Positions 9,723-20,393 of a DNA stretch of 64,000 nt are shown here, one piece after another. The DNA comes from Reticulitermes speratus. Its lineage: Eukaryota > Arthropoda > Insecta > Blattodea > Rhinotermitidae. The notes under the pieces were generated by a model that saw only the letters and a list, made by a program, of their open reading frames with translations, was not told where the DNA came from and searched no databases. The DNA lies in NCBI GenBank assembly GCA_021186555.1, contig JAJKFL010000026.1, positions 7,008,209-7,072,208 of the forward strand, read 5' to 3'. Position 1 is the stretch's first letter. Each line of letters starts with the position of its first letter. A program made the position numbers and the translations under genes.

Positions 9723-11634
9723 AAAAATGCAAGGTATATATAATATAAAGTTCTTCTCCAATCAATGTCACTTAATTCAACAAAATATCTCTATTTACAC
9801 CTCAAAGAGTACAGCGTCGAATAAATAGATATAAAGAGTCAGAATATTGCCCAATAAAATGTTATGGATCTGCAGGATAATGCCTTATATATCTTAATAT
9901 AATTCACAATTCAAGATTGACAAAAGACATGCCAACCCCCTCGCGAAACACAATAAAACACCCACCAGCATGAAGCTTTTGAAAATAAAATTACCTTAAC
10001 TGAAAATACATATAAGAGTTAGACATTTCGTTATTAAATTAGCCAAATTTAAATCAGGTATGCCAACTTATAAAACGGGGGTTTTAAGTGGGAATGAGAA
10101 ATACTTTAAAGTACCGTGAATTCTTAACCGTTATTTGTATGAGCGAAAAGGAGATATTAGGATAAAATAGACACGGATCTCAGGGAAGTGCAGTGTAAGC
10201 ATGAGGGAGAGGATATAACTGGCTCGGGATTTTGTGCAGTAGGGTCATTTGATGATAGAGGCCTTGAGTGTTCGATTTATATTACCAGACGATTAGTTTT
10301 TACATCACTTGTGATTTTCTGTACGCTTAAAGAAATTTCGCTGCTTGAAATTTTACCGAAATGTGTTCATCCATAAGCCTTCGAAGCACAGTGGTTACTA
10401 CATGTACTGCGTGTTCCGACATTAAACAATTCTAAAATCCATTCACATAACGTATACCTATTATTCCCAAAATAAATAGCGATTATTTCTCTGACTACAT
10501 TAATTAGTTGTTCTTTAAAACAGAGATGCTGTGTTTTCTGAGAGGTGGGAAATAAATTTCTATATAAAATTTAGATAAAACTTAAGCTTAGCCTAAGTCA
10601 AATTTCCACACATAATTTCACTGAGAAAGTGGAATGGCTTTATAGAATTCTGAGGCAATGAAATAGCATACAGAAGAATTTTGGTTATGCGAAGGATAAC
10701 CAACAATTTTGATTTAAAGAACATACTAATATACGTTATTGCTTCAATACGGCGAACTGATATTAATATCCGAGACTCTCTATGCGCCATAAACTCTCCG
10801 CTCTCCGTTACTCTTTGAAAAGGCAAATGTTGGGACAATAGCTTATCCTTCGAATATTACTTGTCGTACAGCACTTGCGTTTAACGGAAACTGTTTACAG
10901 CGGTGTATATCAGTATATGAGACCGGGAGAGATGAACGTAGGCTACAGTAAAAATTACTGTCTTCTGGGATGTGACGTCATGTGATTTGGCTAGATAGGT
11001 ACCAACTGCCTCCATTTTCAGTTTAGATCCATCTTCAAGATCGAAGACGTTCTACATGAAGTTAGAGTCAGAAAATCCCTCCGAAACTTTGATAATATTG
11101 TATCAGACTACATTGCGTCTGATCCAAGACGACAGAATTCCTGTGAGATTTTAGGCTTTAGCAGCGGTGCGTTTTCGGTCTCGTTATGGCGCCAAATTTC
11201 TGTGTCATTGGTGCCCGATGTTTTGTGAGAAAGTATTGTGTCCATCTTCAAGGGTCGAAATTGGATATTTGACATTGCACATTGAATCACTATGGCGTCT
11301 CGTAACCCCAGGAACCGTCACTCTGTGACGCAGTTCACATCCCAGACGAAAGTCGGTGTTAGTCACAAACATCGCCGTAAGCTGGAGGGAAATTTATTCT
11401 CTGTTTCCTTTGTCTTTTAGACACAAATGATTGAAATGAGTTTAAATGTGAAGGAATTATTTGAAAATTACTGTGTATCAAGTACTCAAAAAGCTCGAAA
11501 TCATCTTAACCTCTCCAAAAATTGTTGAGCTGGATATATCGGAATATTCAGCAACAATATGCCTGAACAATAATGTTTAGAATTTTTTACTTTAACAAAC
11601 TCTGAAAGTTCTAGGGTTTCCTTCCCTGTCTGTT
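9723..11634. other. No feature recognised
   Basis: Nearly 2 kb of unique-looking AT-rich DNA. Short frames at 10188, 10593 and 11108 have no motifs. Phrases such as CTTCTGGGATGT (10966) recur inverted near 11950, too short to define an element. Confidence 0.35.
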
Positions 11635-11695
11635 TTTTTTTCAATGGCTCGACAGCCCCTTGGGGGCCTAGGCCGCCTCATTTTCCCTGTCTGTT
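11622..11695 (-). repeat. SINE-D copy 10: 48-bp 5'-truncated insertion
   Basis: Only the extreme 3' end of SINE-D is present (11635-11682: A-tail, GGCTCGACAGCCCCTTGGGG, CCTAGGCCGCCTCATTT on the plus strand). It is bounded by a perfect 13-bp TSD, TTCCCTGTCTGTT, at 11622-11634 and 11683-11695. Confidence 0.9.
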
Positions 11696-12872
11696 GGCTA
11701 GTGATAATTCAGTGGTTCCTCGCACAAAGCACTTAACACAAATTTTAATATCAGAATCAAAACGAAATTTCCAATTTCAAAAATTATAGTAAACGTTGAT
11801 TATGCTAAAATGGCTCATATTACCATAATTTTGTTGATTTTGAGGGCTGTATTGAAAAAGATGTTTAAAGGCGAAAATTAAAGTCTTCTGTCATGTGACA
11901 ACATGACCACTGGCACACAGTAACCGATATTTCGGAACACCTTACTGTAACATCCCAGAAGGACAACCGGCATTGAATGGTTAGGCGCTAACATAAAATT
12001 AGCCAAATATAAACCACTCATTAAGTCTAAAATTATTTACACCTGCCCCACCTGGAAATTTGCGGCATCCATATTTTGACACTGACTGCACTGCTCCCAA
12101 AACAAGACTTTCCGCACCACTAAAACCTTTTCAAGGCACACAACGACTCACAATTTTCACGTGGCTTTCGAAATCGCGTATGCGTATAATTTTATCGCAA
12201 AAATTATTCAGCCATCAAGCAGAAGCCATACTAAACCATGATGATGAAAATGTTCGCAACACTGGACAAGGCTAAGAACAACATGTGGCATATAAGCGGC
12301 TTAAACTGGGCATCGGTCAAGTTTGCGACCGTTAAAGTGTCTAACAGCTAAGCCGCAGTCATGGCAAACCCTCAGTAAGATAAGACACGATGCCCTGCGC
12401 AAAGTCTGAACCAACAGAGAACAAGTATACATTCTGTACTGGTTAAAGAGTGCAAAAAAGTGCGTAAATACGCACACACTCGCACATTGAAATTGTAAAT
12501 ACGCACAAAAGACGAAGACTGCGACATTTGACAAAGGACAAACTTGTTTTTTACCAGAGCGGGTGCGCTAAGAGAGACGAAACCAATTTTAAAACCCTTA
12601 GGCTAATATCTGTTCATAAATCACAGCAGGGGTTCGATACCAGGACCGACTAGATCGGCCACTATCGGCTATAAACTGATTTCTACTCTCCCCCTAATCA
12701 CTTCGAACCCTAAAGAAGAACCACTTGGAAGACCTAGGCGTAGGTTGGAGAATAATACTAAAATGAATCTACATAAATACTTTGCGAGGGCGTGGACTGG
12801 ATTGATATGGCTCAGGATACGAGCTGTTGTGAGCACGGTTACGAAACATTGGGTTCCACAGAATGTGGGAAA
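11696..12872. other. No feature recognised
   Basis: Short frames at 12060 and 12301 have no family motif. Sequence from 12797 (ATATGGCTCAGGATACGAGC) resembles a tRNA-like head next to family G, but is too degenerate to classify. Confidence 0.35.
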
Positions 12873-12951
12873 TTTCTTGACTAGCTGAGGAACGATTAGC
12901 TTTTCAAGAAGGACTCTGCTCCATGGAGTTAGTCAGTTAGTTAGTTAGTTA
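12873..12951 (+). repeat. Family G repeat with GTTA tail
   Basis: TTCTTGACTAGCTGAGGAAC, then CTTTTCAAGAAGGACTCTGC and CTCCATGGAGTTAGTCAG plus three GTTA units. Second good copy of the family seen at 7535. Confidence 0.65.
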
Positions 12952-12973
12952 GATGAAGGCATCAATTTCACCG

Positions 12974-13230
12974 GACTCGATACGAGCTGGACTGTCCGGG
13001 GATCGAATCCCGGTGAGGGCGAGATTTTCAGCACCCGTCCAGACCGGCCCTGGGGCCCACCCAGCCTCCTGTACAATGGGTACCGGGTCAATCCCGGGGG
13101 TAAAGCGGCCAAGGCGTGGCGTTGATCATCCACCCCCATCTAGTGCCGAGGTTAAAGAAAGAGTAGAGCTATACTTCTACTCCCCTCTGGGCCTTCATAG
13201 CCTGTTCTAGGGTGAACTTAACTTTCACCT
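12974..13230 (+). repeat. SINE-B copy, 5' truncated
   Basis: Begins within the tRNA head (ACTCGATACGAGCTGGAC; A box lost), keeps the B box GGGGATCGAATCCC, the core GGGGGTAAAGCGGCC, the CATCTAGTGCCGAGG block and the 3' end GGGTGAACTTAACTTTCACC. Antisense open frames here are repeat-derived. Confidence 0.9.
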
Positions 13231-13608
13231 CATCTAGAACCCAGTGCTCGCTCACACGGTGCAAAGGTCACAAATAGGTTCAAGCTTAGGAATGAATCTC
13301 ACAGGAAGCTTGAAGTCAGTGATGTGCATGTAATTGAAGGGCTATGAGTTTATACTCCTTTTCGTTTAACTGAGATTCCTCGGCCGAAAGGAGTAGCCAT
13401 AACTGCGTTAGGCCCATAATCTACGGAGTATAGTAGTGGTAATGACCTCTTATAGCTGGAAGCGGCTCTGAAGTTGGAAGAAATGAAAGCGAAGGCTCGG
13501 TCTGAGAGGTTGGGCAACTCGTAAAATCACGCAGTTTGCCGTAAAGCACGAGATATTCTCTATAAAGCAATGGCGGAGAGGAGAGAGGTGGCATTAAGCA
13601 TAAACCTA
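13231..13608. other. No feature recognised
   Basis: No coding or repeat signal seen. Confidence 0.35.
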
Positions 13609-13650
13609 TCCTGATGATGGATCTAGCAGGTTCGTCCGAAATGTCGGTAT
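13609..13650 (+). other. Hammerhead-like motif HH-2 at minisatellite edge
   Basis: TCCTGATGATGGATC, then GTTCGTCCGAAATGTCGG. The CTGATGA core is intact, the second core reads GAAAT instead of GAAAC, and stem II is GGA/TCC with an internal mismatch. The minisatellite begins directly afterwards. Confidence 0.45.
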
Positions 13651-14130
13651 ATATCTAAGAATGTCAGTATATATCTAGAATTTCAGTATATATCTAGAAG
13701 TTTGGTATATATCTAAGAATGTCTGTATATATCTAAGAATGTCAGTATATATCTAAGAATGTCAGTATATATCTAAGAATTTCAGTATATATCTAAGAAT
13801 TTCAGTATATATCTAAGAAGTTTGGTATATATCTAAGAATGTCAGTATATATATCTAAGAATGTCAGTATATATCTAAGAATTTCAGTATATATTTAAGA
13901 ATTTCAGTATATATCTAAGAATTTCGGTATATATCTAAGAAGTTTGGTATATATCTAAGAATGTCAGTATTATATCTAATAGTGAAATGTCAGTATATAT
14001 CTAAGAATTTCAGTATATATCTAAGATATTTACAGTTATTATATCTAACAAGTTTGGTATATATCTAAGAATGTCAGTATATATCTAAGAATGTCAGTAT
14101 ATATCTAAGAATGTCAGTATACATGTAAGA
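13640..14130. repeat. 20-bp minisatellite (GTCAGTATATATCTAAGAAT)
   Basis: About 24 tandem copies of a 20-bp unit. Variants TTCAG, TTTGG and GTCTG alternate at the start of the unit, and a TTTGG variant recurs about every five units, which suggests a higher-order repeat. One interrupted stretch lies at 13975-14050. No protein is encoded. Confidence 0.9.
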
Positions 14131-14402
14131 AAATTACACGGCTACCTTCCTTAAGTTATCTTTCCAAGTTCTAGAAAAAAATTATGTTAACTAATGTTGC
14201 GTAATTGTAGCAGAGCTATTAGCACATAAGCTACTAGTTTGAGTGTCGTTCAAATTTATCACATCGGAACAGGAACAAGGAAAGAAAGTCAGAAGGAACA
14301 AACTGAAGGCAGCAGTAAAGGAAAAAATGAGCAAAAACTAAAGTTAAATTATCCGTGTGTTTGTTAAGTACCATGCCTTAAATATATGTGGTGGGGAGTA
14401 TA

Positions 14403-14505
14403 GTGCTGCACTAGATGAGGGTCAGTGGTCAGCTTCACGTTCCGGCCGCTTTACTTGGGAAAGAGCCCTGGCAATTCGATGAATAGGAGGCTGGTATAGA
14501 AGGAA
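14403..14505 (-). repeat. SINE-B' fragment
   Basis: On the minus strand CAAGTAAAGCGGCCGGAACG, TGAAGCTGACCACTGACC and CATCTAGTGCAGC match the core of SINE-B'. The ends are eroded. Confidence 0.6.
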
Positions 14506-14647
14506 TATTCCGGACAGCAAGCAACATCATTATTTCACACTGTTGACACCGTGCATCTTCGTCATATTAAATCAAGTTACAGACCAACTGATGCACACTA
14601 AAACCACTTTTTATGTAGCTTTATTATTAAAATTGTTAAAATTATAC

Positions 14648-14685
14648 CCCAACATGTGTTTCGATCCTAGGATCATCGTCAGGGG
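14648..14685 (-). ncRNA. Hammerhead-like motif HH-3 (left arm of P2)
   Basis: Minus strand: CC-CTGACGA, extra T, stem II GATCC/GGATC with loop TA, GAAAC, short stem III around ACATGT, then T-GG. Core identical to HH-4 in the opposite arm apart from one base in stem III. Confidence 0.55.
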
Positions 14686-14921
14686 GTTTTTTGTTGAAAG
14701 CTACAGTCACTTAACAAAATCGTTTATTTTACAGCCTTTAATACCACGATCCCACACGCCAGCACTTCCGCAATCTACTATCTACAGTACTTTTACAATT
14801 TTACAACCTTTAACGAGTCTTTTTACAAGACTTTAACTTATAATATATAAGTTTTAAAGTGCCGTTAGAATATTTAAAATCATGTCTATGAAGTGACTGT
14901 AGCTTTCAACCAAAAAAAAAA

Positions 14922-14958
14922 CCCTGACGATGATCCTAGGATCGAAACACGTGTTGGG
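14922..14958 (+). ncRNA. Hammerhead-like motif HH-4 (right arm of P2)
   Basis: CC-CTGACGA, extra T, perfect stem II GATCC/GGATC, GAAAC, ACGTGT, T, GGGG. The predicted cleavage point is after GTGTT. The related fragment at 54350 starts within a few bases of this point. Confidence 0.55.
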
Positions 14959-15186
14959 GTATAATTTTAACAATTTTAATAATAAAGCTACACAAAAAGT
15001 GGTTTTAGTGTGCATCAGTCGGTCTGTAACTTAATTCAACATCATTATGTCCCACGAAGTTGCTCAGAGAGCCAGTTGAAGTGTCATCTCCATTATGTAC
15101 CAGTGGGACAATTAGTCGAGTACCTGTTATGTAAAGTTGGGGGGTGGAACTTTACAAAAGGTCGTGACGTCTGAACTAGATACTAG

Positions 15187-15785
15187 GTGAAAGGGACAGA
15201 GACGGTTACTTTGACGTCAGTCTCGGTAGAGGGCAGTGCATCTCAACCCTACCGTAAACAGCACAAAAACAGTGCGGTGTGGTTCACTCTGAAAAGATTC
15301 TTTCTCCAACCAGTTAATATAAGGATAGGACACTCCCAAGAGAAAACCGAGGCCATACCCTACAAACTACAGTGTACACAAGATCCTTGGTGCCGAGTTT
15401 CATCGATAGACACTCACATAGTATATAACAATAATGGACATCACCCAGCTCACCGACGCACCATCCGGATAGACACCACGTCTCCCACTATAGTAGTGCA
15501 GCGCAAAAAAACTCTCAAAAACATCGTTAAAACAGTGGACAGTGCTCAACAAACATACAAATAGACATTCCTGATAGTGGACACGTGTGTAACATACACA
15601 ACCAAGTGGAAGGCATCAATTTTAAACATTCATACAAATGAACACAAATACCACATCGATCTACGATCGTAATACAAAATCATTGGTACCCACTATCGTG
15701 GAGTAGTGTACAAAAAAACCCTCAACGCATAATATAGTAAACAGTGGACAGCGTGAAGTGAAGTGCACACACGTGCGTACGACGA
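15187..15785 (+). repeat. Internal imperfect duplication upstream of HH-5
   Basis: Two segments starting CCCACTATAGTAGTGCAGCG (15484) and CCCACTATCGTGGAGTAGTG (about 15700) share a similar order: poly-A run, CTC-AA, then AACAGTGGACAG. Spacing is about 215 bases. A 125-codon plus-strand frame (15187-15564) covers the first unit, with no motif and no known family. I treat it as body sequence of a hammerhead-bearing element, not as a gene. Confidence 0.4.
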
Positions 15786-15825
15786 CCCTGATGATGGTCA
15801 CTTCGTGACCGAAACATATGTAGGG
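15786..15825 (+). ncRNA. Hammerhead-like motif HH-5
   Basis: CC-CTGATGA, extra T, perfect 6-bp stem II GGTCAC/GTGACC with loop TTC, GAAAC, stem III AC/GT around ATAT, A, then GGG. This is the cleanest copy in the window. A P1-like right end (AATTAGTGCAGTTGTTGG) follows at 15853. Confidence 0.6.
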
Positions 15826-16141
15826 CAATCTTAAAGTGTTAAATAAATTTTAATTAGTGCAGTTGTTGGTTGATGAAAGTTATCTATTGCCATAATGCAC
15901 GGTGAACAGAAAGTTAAGGATAGTTCAGTTGAATTTGCGTCAGTCTGCCCATTTGCAAGTCTGACACAGTGGCTATTAGTATTCTTGCTTACTGTTCTGT
16001 TCAAGTCCCCGGTTGACAGCGGTCAAACTGACCGAGGATCTCCTTGGTTTCCTTCAGTCTTTCCGGGTAGATGGTGGCAGAGTATCTCCCATTACCTCAC
16101 GTTCTGTTTCTTCTATATACTTTTTATTTTAATTCTTCATT
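15826..16141. other. Tail of HH-5 element, then nothing recognised
   Basis: The first 50 bases resemble the right end of P1. The remainder shows no feature; the 86-codon frame at 15895 has a hydrophobic end but no family match. Confidence 0.35.
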
Positions 16142-16404
16142 GCCGATCCCAGTAGCCGTGCGGTCTAAGGCGTGGGTCTTCGGCCGCTCGCTTACTGGGA
16201 TCGTGGGTTTGAATCCCACCGGGGGCATGGATGTCTGTCTCTTGTGAGTGTTGTGTGTTGTCAGGTAGAGGTCTCTGCGACGGGCTGGTCCCTCGTCCAG
16301 AGGAGTCCTACCGACTGTGGTGTGTCTCAAATGTGTGATCATGAAACCTCGACGAAACGAGGAGGCCCAGGCCCATATAGGGCTGTCGAGCCATAGGAAA
16401 AAAA
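16142..16404 (+). repeat. SINE-D copy 3, CATATAG subfamily
   Basis: Intact tRNA-like head (GCCGATCCCAGTAGCCGTGC; B box GGGTTTGAATCCC), GGCATGGATGTCTGTCTCTT, the GTCAGGTAGAGGTCTCTGCG block, and the variant 3' end CCTCGACGAAACGAGG plus GCCCATATAGGGC, then an A-tail. AATTCTTCATT before and TTCATCCTTCATT after may be a degenerate TSD. Confidence 0.88.
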
Positions 16405-16739
16405 TTCATCCTTCATTAATTATCCAAACATTCGACGTCACAAAATTTGAGATACTGAGAGTATCGTTAAGCGAACCATAAATAAATAAATATTTACAGC
16501 TTTCATCTTCTACAATAAACAAATTTCTGTAAACTGAGCACGGGCGGTATATATTAAAAAACTGCGAAATACTGAATCGTTTGAAAAATAAAACTTATCT
16601 ACACCATATTTACGGCTGTCGTTCGTATCTCACAAAACACAATGTACTGCCATACGAAAGACCAATCCTTGCACGTTGTACAGCCAAATTAACTATGTCA
16701 AAGGTAACCCTGTCCAGGCTATGAAGATATACATATTGG
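16405..16739. other. No feature recognised
   Basis: AT-rich, with no coding or repeat signal seen. Confidence 0.35.
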
Positions 16740-16865
16740 ATCAGGGGCGTAGCTCCACTTATTCACCACGATATTAGAAGGATGTGAGTTGTCAAATTCA
16801 CGCCCCGACCGCTTTACCTGCAGGAAAGGGCCCCAGTACCCATTTAAAAGGAGGGTGGGAGGGAT
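16740..16865 (-). repeat. SINE-B' fragment
   Basis: On the minus strand GGTAAAGCGGTCGGGGCGTG, the AATTTGACAACTCAC block and GGAGCTACGCCCC match SINE-B'. A 4-7 base insertion disrupts the CATCTAGTG block. Confidence 0.6.
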
Positions 16866-16884
16866 GACTGTTTAACGCAAGAAA

Positions 16885-16982
16885 CGTATGGGACATAAAT
16901 ACACTGTGTGGACAAAATGCAGAGTTTGCAGTGTTAAATTGTGGCGGTACATACAGTAACCACTGGGCTTTAAATGGTTAAT
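16885..16982 (+). repeat. Family S, 3' part
   Basis: ACATAAATACACTGTGTGGA, AGAGTTTGCAGTGTTAAATT, GGCGGTACATACAGTAACCA and CTGGGCTTTAAATGG match the 3' portion of family S seen after the satellite at 37360. The part that makes up the satellite unit is missing here. Confidence 0.65.
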
Positions 16983-17514
16983 TAAGTCACTTTAATTCAT
17001 TTCTTACTAACGTTACTAAACTGGGAACTTTTCTGTTATGACCCCACCGCGAGAGGGGCTTAGGTTAGACGTCAGTCTAGTCTCTCCCTCATAACATGTC
17101 CCTCCACTGTGTAGCTGCAGCGCCTCTACCGGACGAGTACCTTAACAGGAGTGGTGGGCTTATAACTGCAGATCCCAAAACCGAAACCAATAAACTGTTA
17201 CTAGTTAATGACCACTTTGAGTTCTATTACAAGTTACCTGTTTTGAAAGCTATCTATTTTATTTAGAATAATCATAGATCATTTAACGATGCTGTCAGTA
17301 TCTCAGAATATACAGCGTCTACAAATGGGCTGACAGTGAATACTGAACTGAGAGGGGCGTGGAAGGAAGCCGTCGTGGCCTACTTCAAGGTAGGCTTTCT
17401 ATACCTTGCATTGGCAGGGCGGACTGAGAAAAAACACGAAAAATCTCAGTCAGGAATAGTCGGTGTCTCTACCGAGTTTCAATACCGGGCGTCTCCCAAA
17501 TAAAAATTATAAGC
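16983..17514. other. No feature recognised
   Basis: A phrase ATTTAACGATGCTGTCAGTA (17280) recurs in similar form at 24137, 26024, 38316 and (inverted) 51349. It may mark an additional dispersed family. Confidence 0.35.
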
Positions 17515-17805
17515 AATCCCATTTGAGCCGATCCCAGTGGCTGCGCGGTCTAAGGCGTGGGTCTACGGCCGCTCGCTTACTAGGATTGTGGGTTCGAATC
17601 CCACCGGGGGCATGGATGTCTGTCTCTTGTGAGCGTTGTGTGATGTCAGGTAGAGGTCTCTGCGACGAGCTGGTCACTCGTCCAGAGGAGTCCTACCGAG
17701 TGTGGTGTGTCTAAATGTGTGTGATCGTGAAGCCTCGAAAAATGAGGCGGCATAGGCCCCCAAGGGGCTGTCTAGCCATTGGGAAAAAAAAATCCCACTT
17801 GAGCC
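17515..17805 (+). repeat. SINE-D copy 4 with TSD
   Basis: Full-length SINE-D (about 17530-17790): intact head, B box GGGTTCGAATCCC, the GAAAAATGAGGC and GCCCCCAAGGGGC 3' hairpins, A-tail. Flanking repeats AATCCCATTTGAGCC (17515-17529) and AATCCCACTTGAGCC (17791-17805) match at 14 of 15 positions. The TSD overlaps the first bases of the head consensus. Confidence 0.92.
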
Positions 17806-19189
17806 AAATTGTGTTTTCTAAATGGCTAGTATAAACACGGTGGATTAACAGCATTAAGCAGGCCTTACATTTACAAACACCGTTAAACGTTCTTCCCACA
17901 CTCCCCCCAAGCTTATTTCATTTTGTTGTGGGCTTTGTAACAAAAGTCTGTATGAGAAAAACGCCTCGCTGTGTTCCCTTCTCATTTACGAACGGCCGGT
18001 TTGCTTGTCTGCTTGTAGTCATTAAAACACCAATGTTCCTCCAATCACGTCTGAGTCTTGCAGGATATTCTTCTAGCTCCTTCGCCTTTCTGAATTCCAA
18101 ATTACTGGCACTCTGTCTTTTACAAATCCCGCAGACTACAGCAATCACGTCTTCTTCATTCCTTTAACACCAATTTATCACTTCATCCTCTTTGTTACAC
18201 TTCCTAGAGACTGCTTTTTTCTGTAGAACGTTTTAAAATATTTAATTCCCCCATTCGAGGTTTAACAGTAACATACACAATGAAATTAGAAGAACAAAGA
18301 ATCCTTTTTTTTTCTTCCTTTTTACGTACTTTGTCTTCCTCTGACCCCTCTCCTTGTTCCAACTCGACCAATGGATGCAAGGTCTTGCCTATGTTGAGAA
18401 GCGTTAGAGTGGTTTTTCCATCTGCTTCTTGGAAGTCCCACGTCTGTACTTTACAATGTTTTACGTACCCGTGTTATTGCTTCCTGTTTTAATTTTGTTT
18501 CCAATTTGACTGATATTTTTGGCACTTTGTAACCCCCCTAAAAAAGAAATACGACCACTTCTGGTAATTTTCTCCAATACAACAGAAAAAATAATCAACC
18601 CCATCTCAACAGACATCTTACAGAATACAAACAATAAATACGATTCTAAATACCAAAACTTATTATCCCAGGAACAGCTGTCAACACAGCTACCTCACGA
18701 ATTCAATTTGATAAAACAATCAGCACACAAGCTTCATAAGATCAAACATCCTGGGAAAAATTTATCAAACAATGCGCAGCTAAACCAAAATAATTCCATC
18801 CTGATTGAATTATACACATGTGTCAAATGTTAAAGGAAATTTATACATGTAACGCATAAAAGAAACGTATTTTGGATAATAACTAGTGTCTATCAATCAG
18901 TGCCATTCGCCCCCATTAATATTCAACGGATTTAAATTAAATTTGATATTGTTGGTAAACACCAGGATCGGTTAGAATTCGATTACAGCACTTTAGAAAA
19001 AACTGTTATCTGACATCTACATGTTATTAGCAAGAGCTCTTATTGCATAGTCAGTTCAAAACGTACAATACAGAACCCCCCCCCCCCAAATCTACAAGTT
19101 CCATTTTACATCTCGATAAAATAAGGCAAAGTCGTCCCAGCACACGCCATGAAGCCTATGGGGAAATGAGGATGAGCTTCACTATTTCT
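17806..19189. other. No feature recognised
   Basis: Open frames at 17928, 18280, 18519 and 19043 (70-104 codons) have no motif, no codon-periodic signal that I can see, and no splice context. A C-run lies at 19076-19087. Confidence 0.35.
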
Positions 19190-19265
19190 CAAATTTGGCA
19201 CTATATAGAAGTGAGTGGTAAGCTTCGCGCTCCGGCCGCTTTCCCCAGGGCAAGAACCCCTGCTA
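19190..19265 (-). repeat. SINE-B' core fragment
   Basis: On the minus strand CCTGGGGAAAGCGGCCGGAG, CGCGAAGCTTACCACTCACT match the SINE-B' core. Confidence 0.55.
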
Positions 19266-19800
19266 CGTATAATGAAATACAAATTAATTTGTGTATTTAG
19301 TATTTATTATTTGTTAATTGAATCTGAAACAAATAACCACGAAAGTGAATGGGGTAGTTTCACAGACTCCATAAAGAAATTCATTTTACACTGTTTCTGT
19401 AAAAAGCGTAGTGTCTCACAAAGGGTTCATGCGTGAGTAAGGGGTCAAGCCGAATAAAATTTCCAGTAGGGGTAGTCCTATAGCTAATATCCTTTCGAAC
19501 CGAAACGCTTACCATACGAATACAAGTCCACAATATCACACACAGACAGGGCTGTAGAGCTCTACGCAAGACGGAGGTGCGCCTGCAGCATGCCCATATA
19601 AGAGCTTGACTCAACTGTAGGGTTTAACTACGTCCGTATTTTCTGCCATTAATTTTTCCTTGGCGGTTCTTCCTTTGTATAAGACTGTACAAAAATTTCT
19701 CCGCAGTTACACATATGCATATATACTCGATGTCCAACTCTCTAAAGCCCAGCGCTACTACATTACCATACGGTGTAATGTTAGAGAGCTTTGCATTTTA
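19266..19800. other. No feature recognised
   Basis: No element or gene seen. Confidence 0.35.
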
Positions 19801-20250
19801 GAGCACAATGTAGGCTTGCTTGTTCATGTGTTTTGTATGGATCTCAGAACAAACAGAGATTATTTCACTGTACAGCATTAACTGATTGGTTTGTATAACC
19901 GAGATGGAGTGTGTTTACTGCGCGGTACGAGCTGTATTTATGTGTTTTGTATGGATCTCAGAACAAACAGAGATTATTTCACTATACAGCATTAACTGAT
20001 TGGTTTGTATAAACCGAGATGGAGTGTGTTTACTGCGCGGTACGAGGTGAGGCTTTAAATGTAATTCAGTCAGTGGCATTGAAATGTAATACCACAAAAA
20101 AAAACATTCACCAATTCTACGTTCTGCCCACACAGTGTATTTATGTGTTTTGCGTGGATCTGAGAACAAACAGCGATTATTTCACTGTACAGAATTAACT
20201 GATTGGTTTGTTTGGCGTATTATGTTCACAGCGCGGTACGGACTGAGTCT
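19801..20250 (-). repeat. Family S, short tandem cluster
   Basis: At least three minus-strand copies of the S unit (GTGTTTTGTATGGATCTCAG, AACAAACAG-GATTATTTCAC, ACAGCATTAACTGATTGGTT, GTGTTTACTGCGCGGTACGA) stand in near-tandem. A segment at 20100-20137 carries the S 3' part (CTACGTTCTGCCCACACAGT). This is an intermediate between a single dispersed copy and the satellite at 35937. Confidence 0.8.
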
Positions 20251-20279
20251 TAGGTTATAATTAAATTCCGCATTCAAAG

Positions 20280-20393
20280 TTTTTTTTTCAATGCCTCGAC
20301 AGCCCCTTGGGGGCCTAGGCCGCCTCATTTTTCGAGGCTTCACGATCACACTTTTTTGACACACCACACTCGGTAGGACTCCTCTGGAAGAGG
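20280..20393 (-). repeat. SINE-D copy 5, 5' truncated
   Basis: Minus-strand 3' half of SINE-D: T-run, GCCTCGACAGCCCCTTGGGG, CGCCTCATTTTTCGAGGCTT, ACACCACACTCGGTAGGACT, ending near CTCTGGAAGAGGG. The head is absent. Confidence 0.85.

Larger units (their letters stand above)
14522..15048. mobile_element. Inverted-arm element P2, two hammerhead-like motifs
   Basis: Arms of about 145 bp (about 14573-14717 and 14889-15033) are near-perfect inverted repeats. Each carries a hammerhead-like motif (minus strand at 14648, plus strand at 14922), a TTTTAACAATTTTAATAATA segment and AGTGGTTTTAGTGTGCATCA. The left arm extends about 40 bp further. The direct repeat CAACATCATTAT at 14522-14533 and 15037-15048 looks like the TSD. 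The loop (about 170 bp) encodes nothing recognisable. The left arm falls inside a 97-codon frame that is not a gene. A second partial copy is at 54350. Confidence 0.75.

Noticed and set aside
10950-11970. Large inverted repeat (CTTCTGGGATGT and its inverse)
   Set aside because: Similarity covers only about a dozen bases with no extension; not enough to define an element.
15187-15564. 125-codon frame as a gene
   Set aside because: No motif, lies in an imperfectly duplicated segment upstream of a hammerhead-like motif, and the second copy of the segment is not open.
18519-18833. 104-codon asparagine-rich frame
   Set aside because: AT-rich composition explains it; no start context, homologue or partner exon can be seen.
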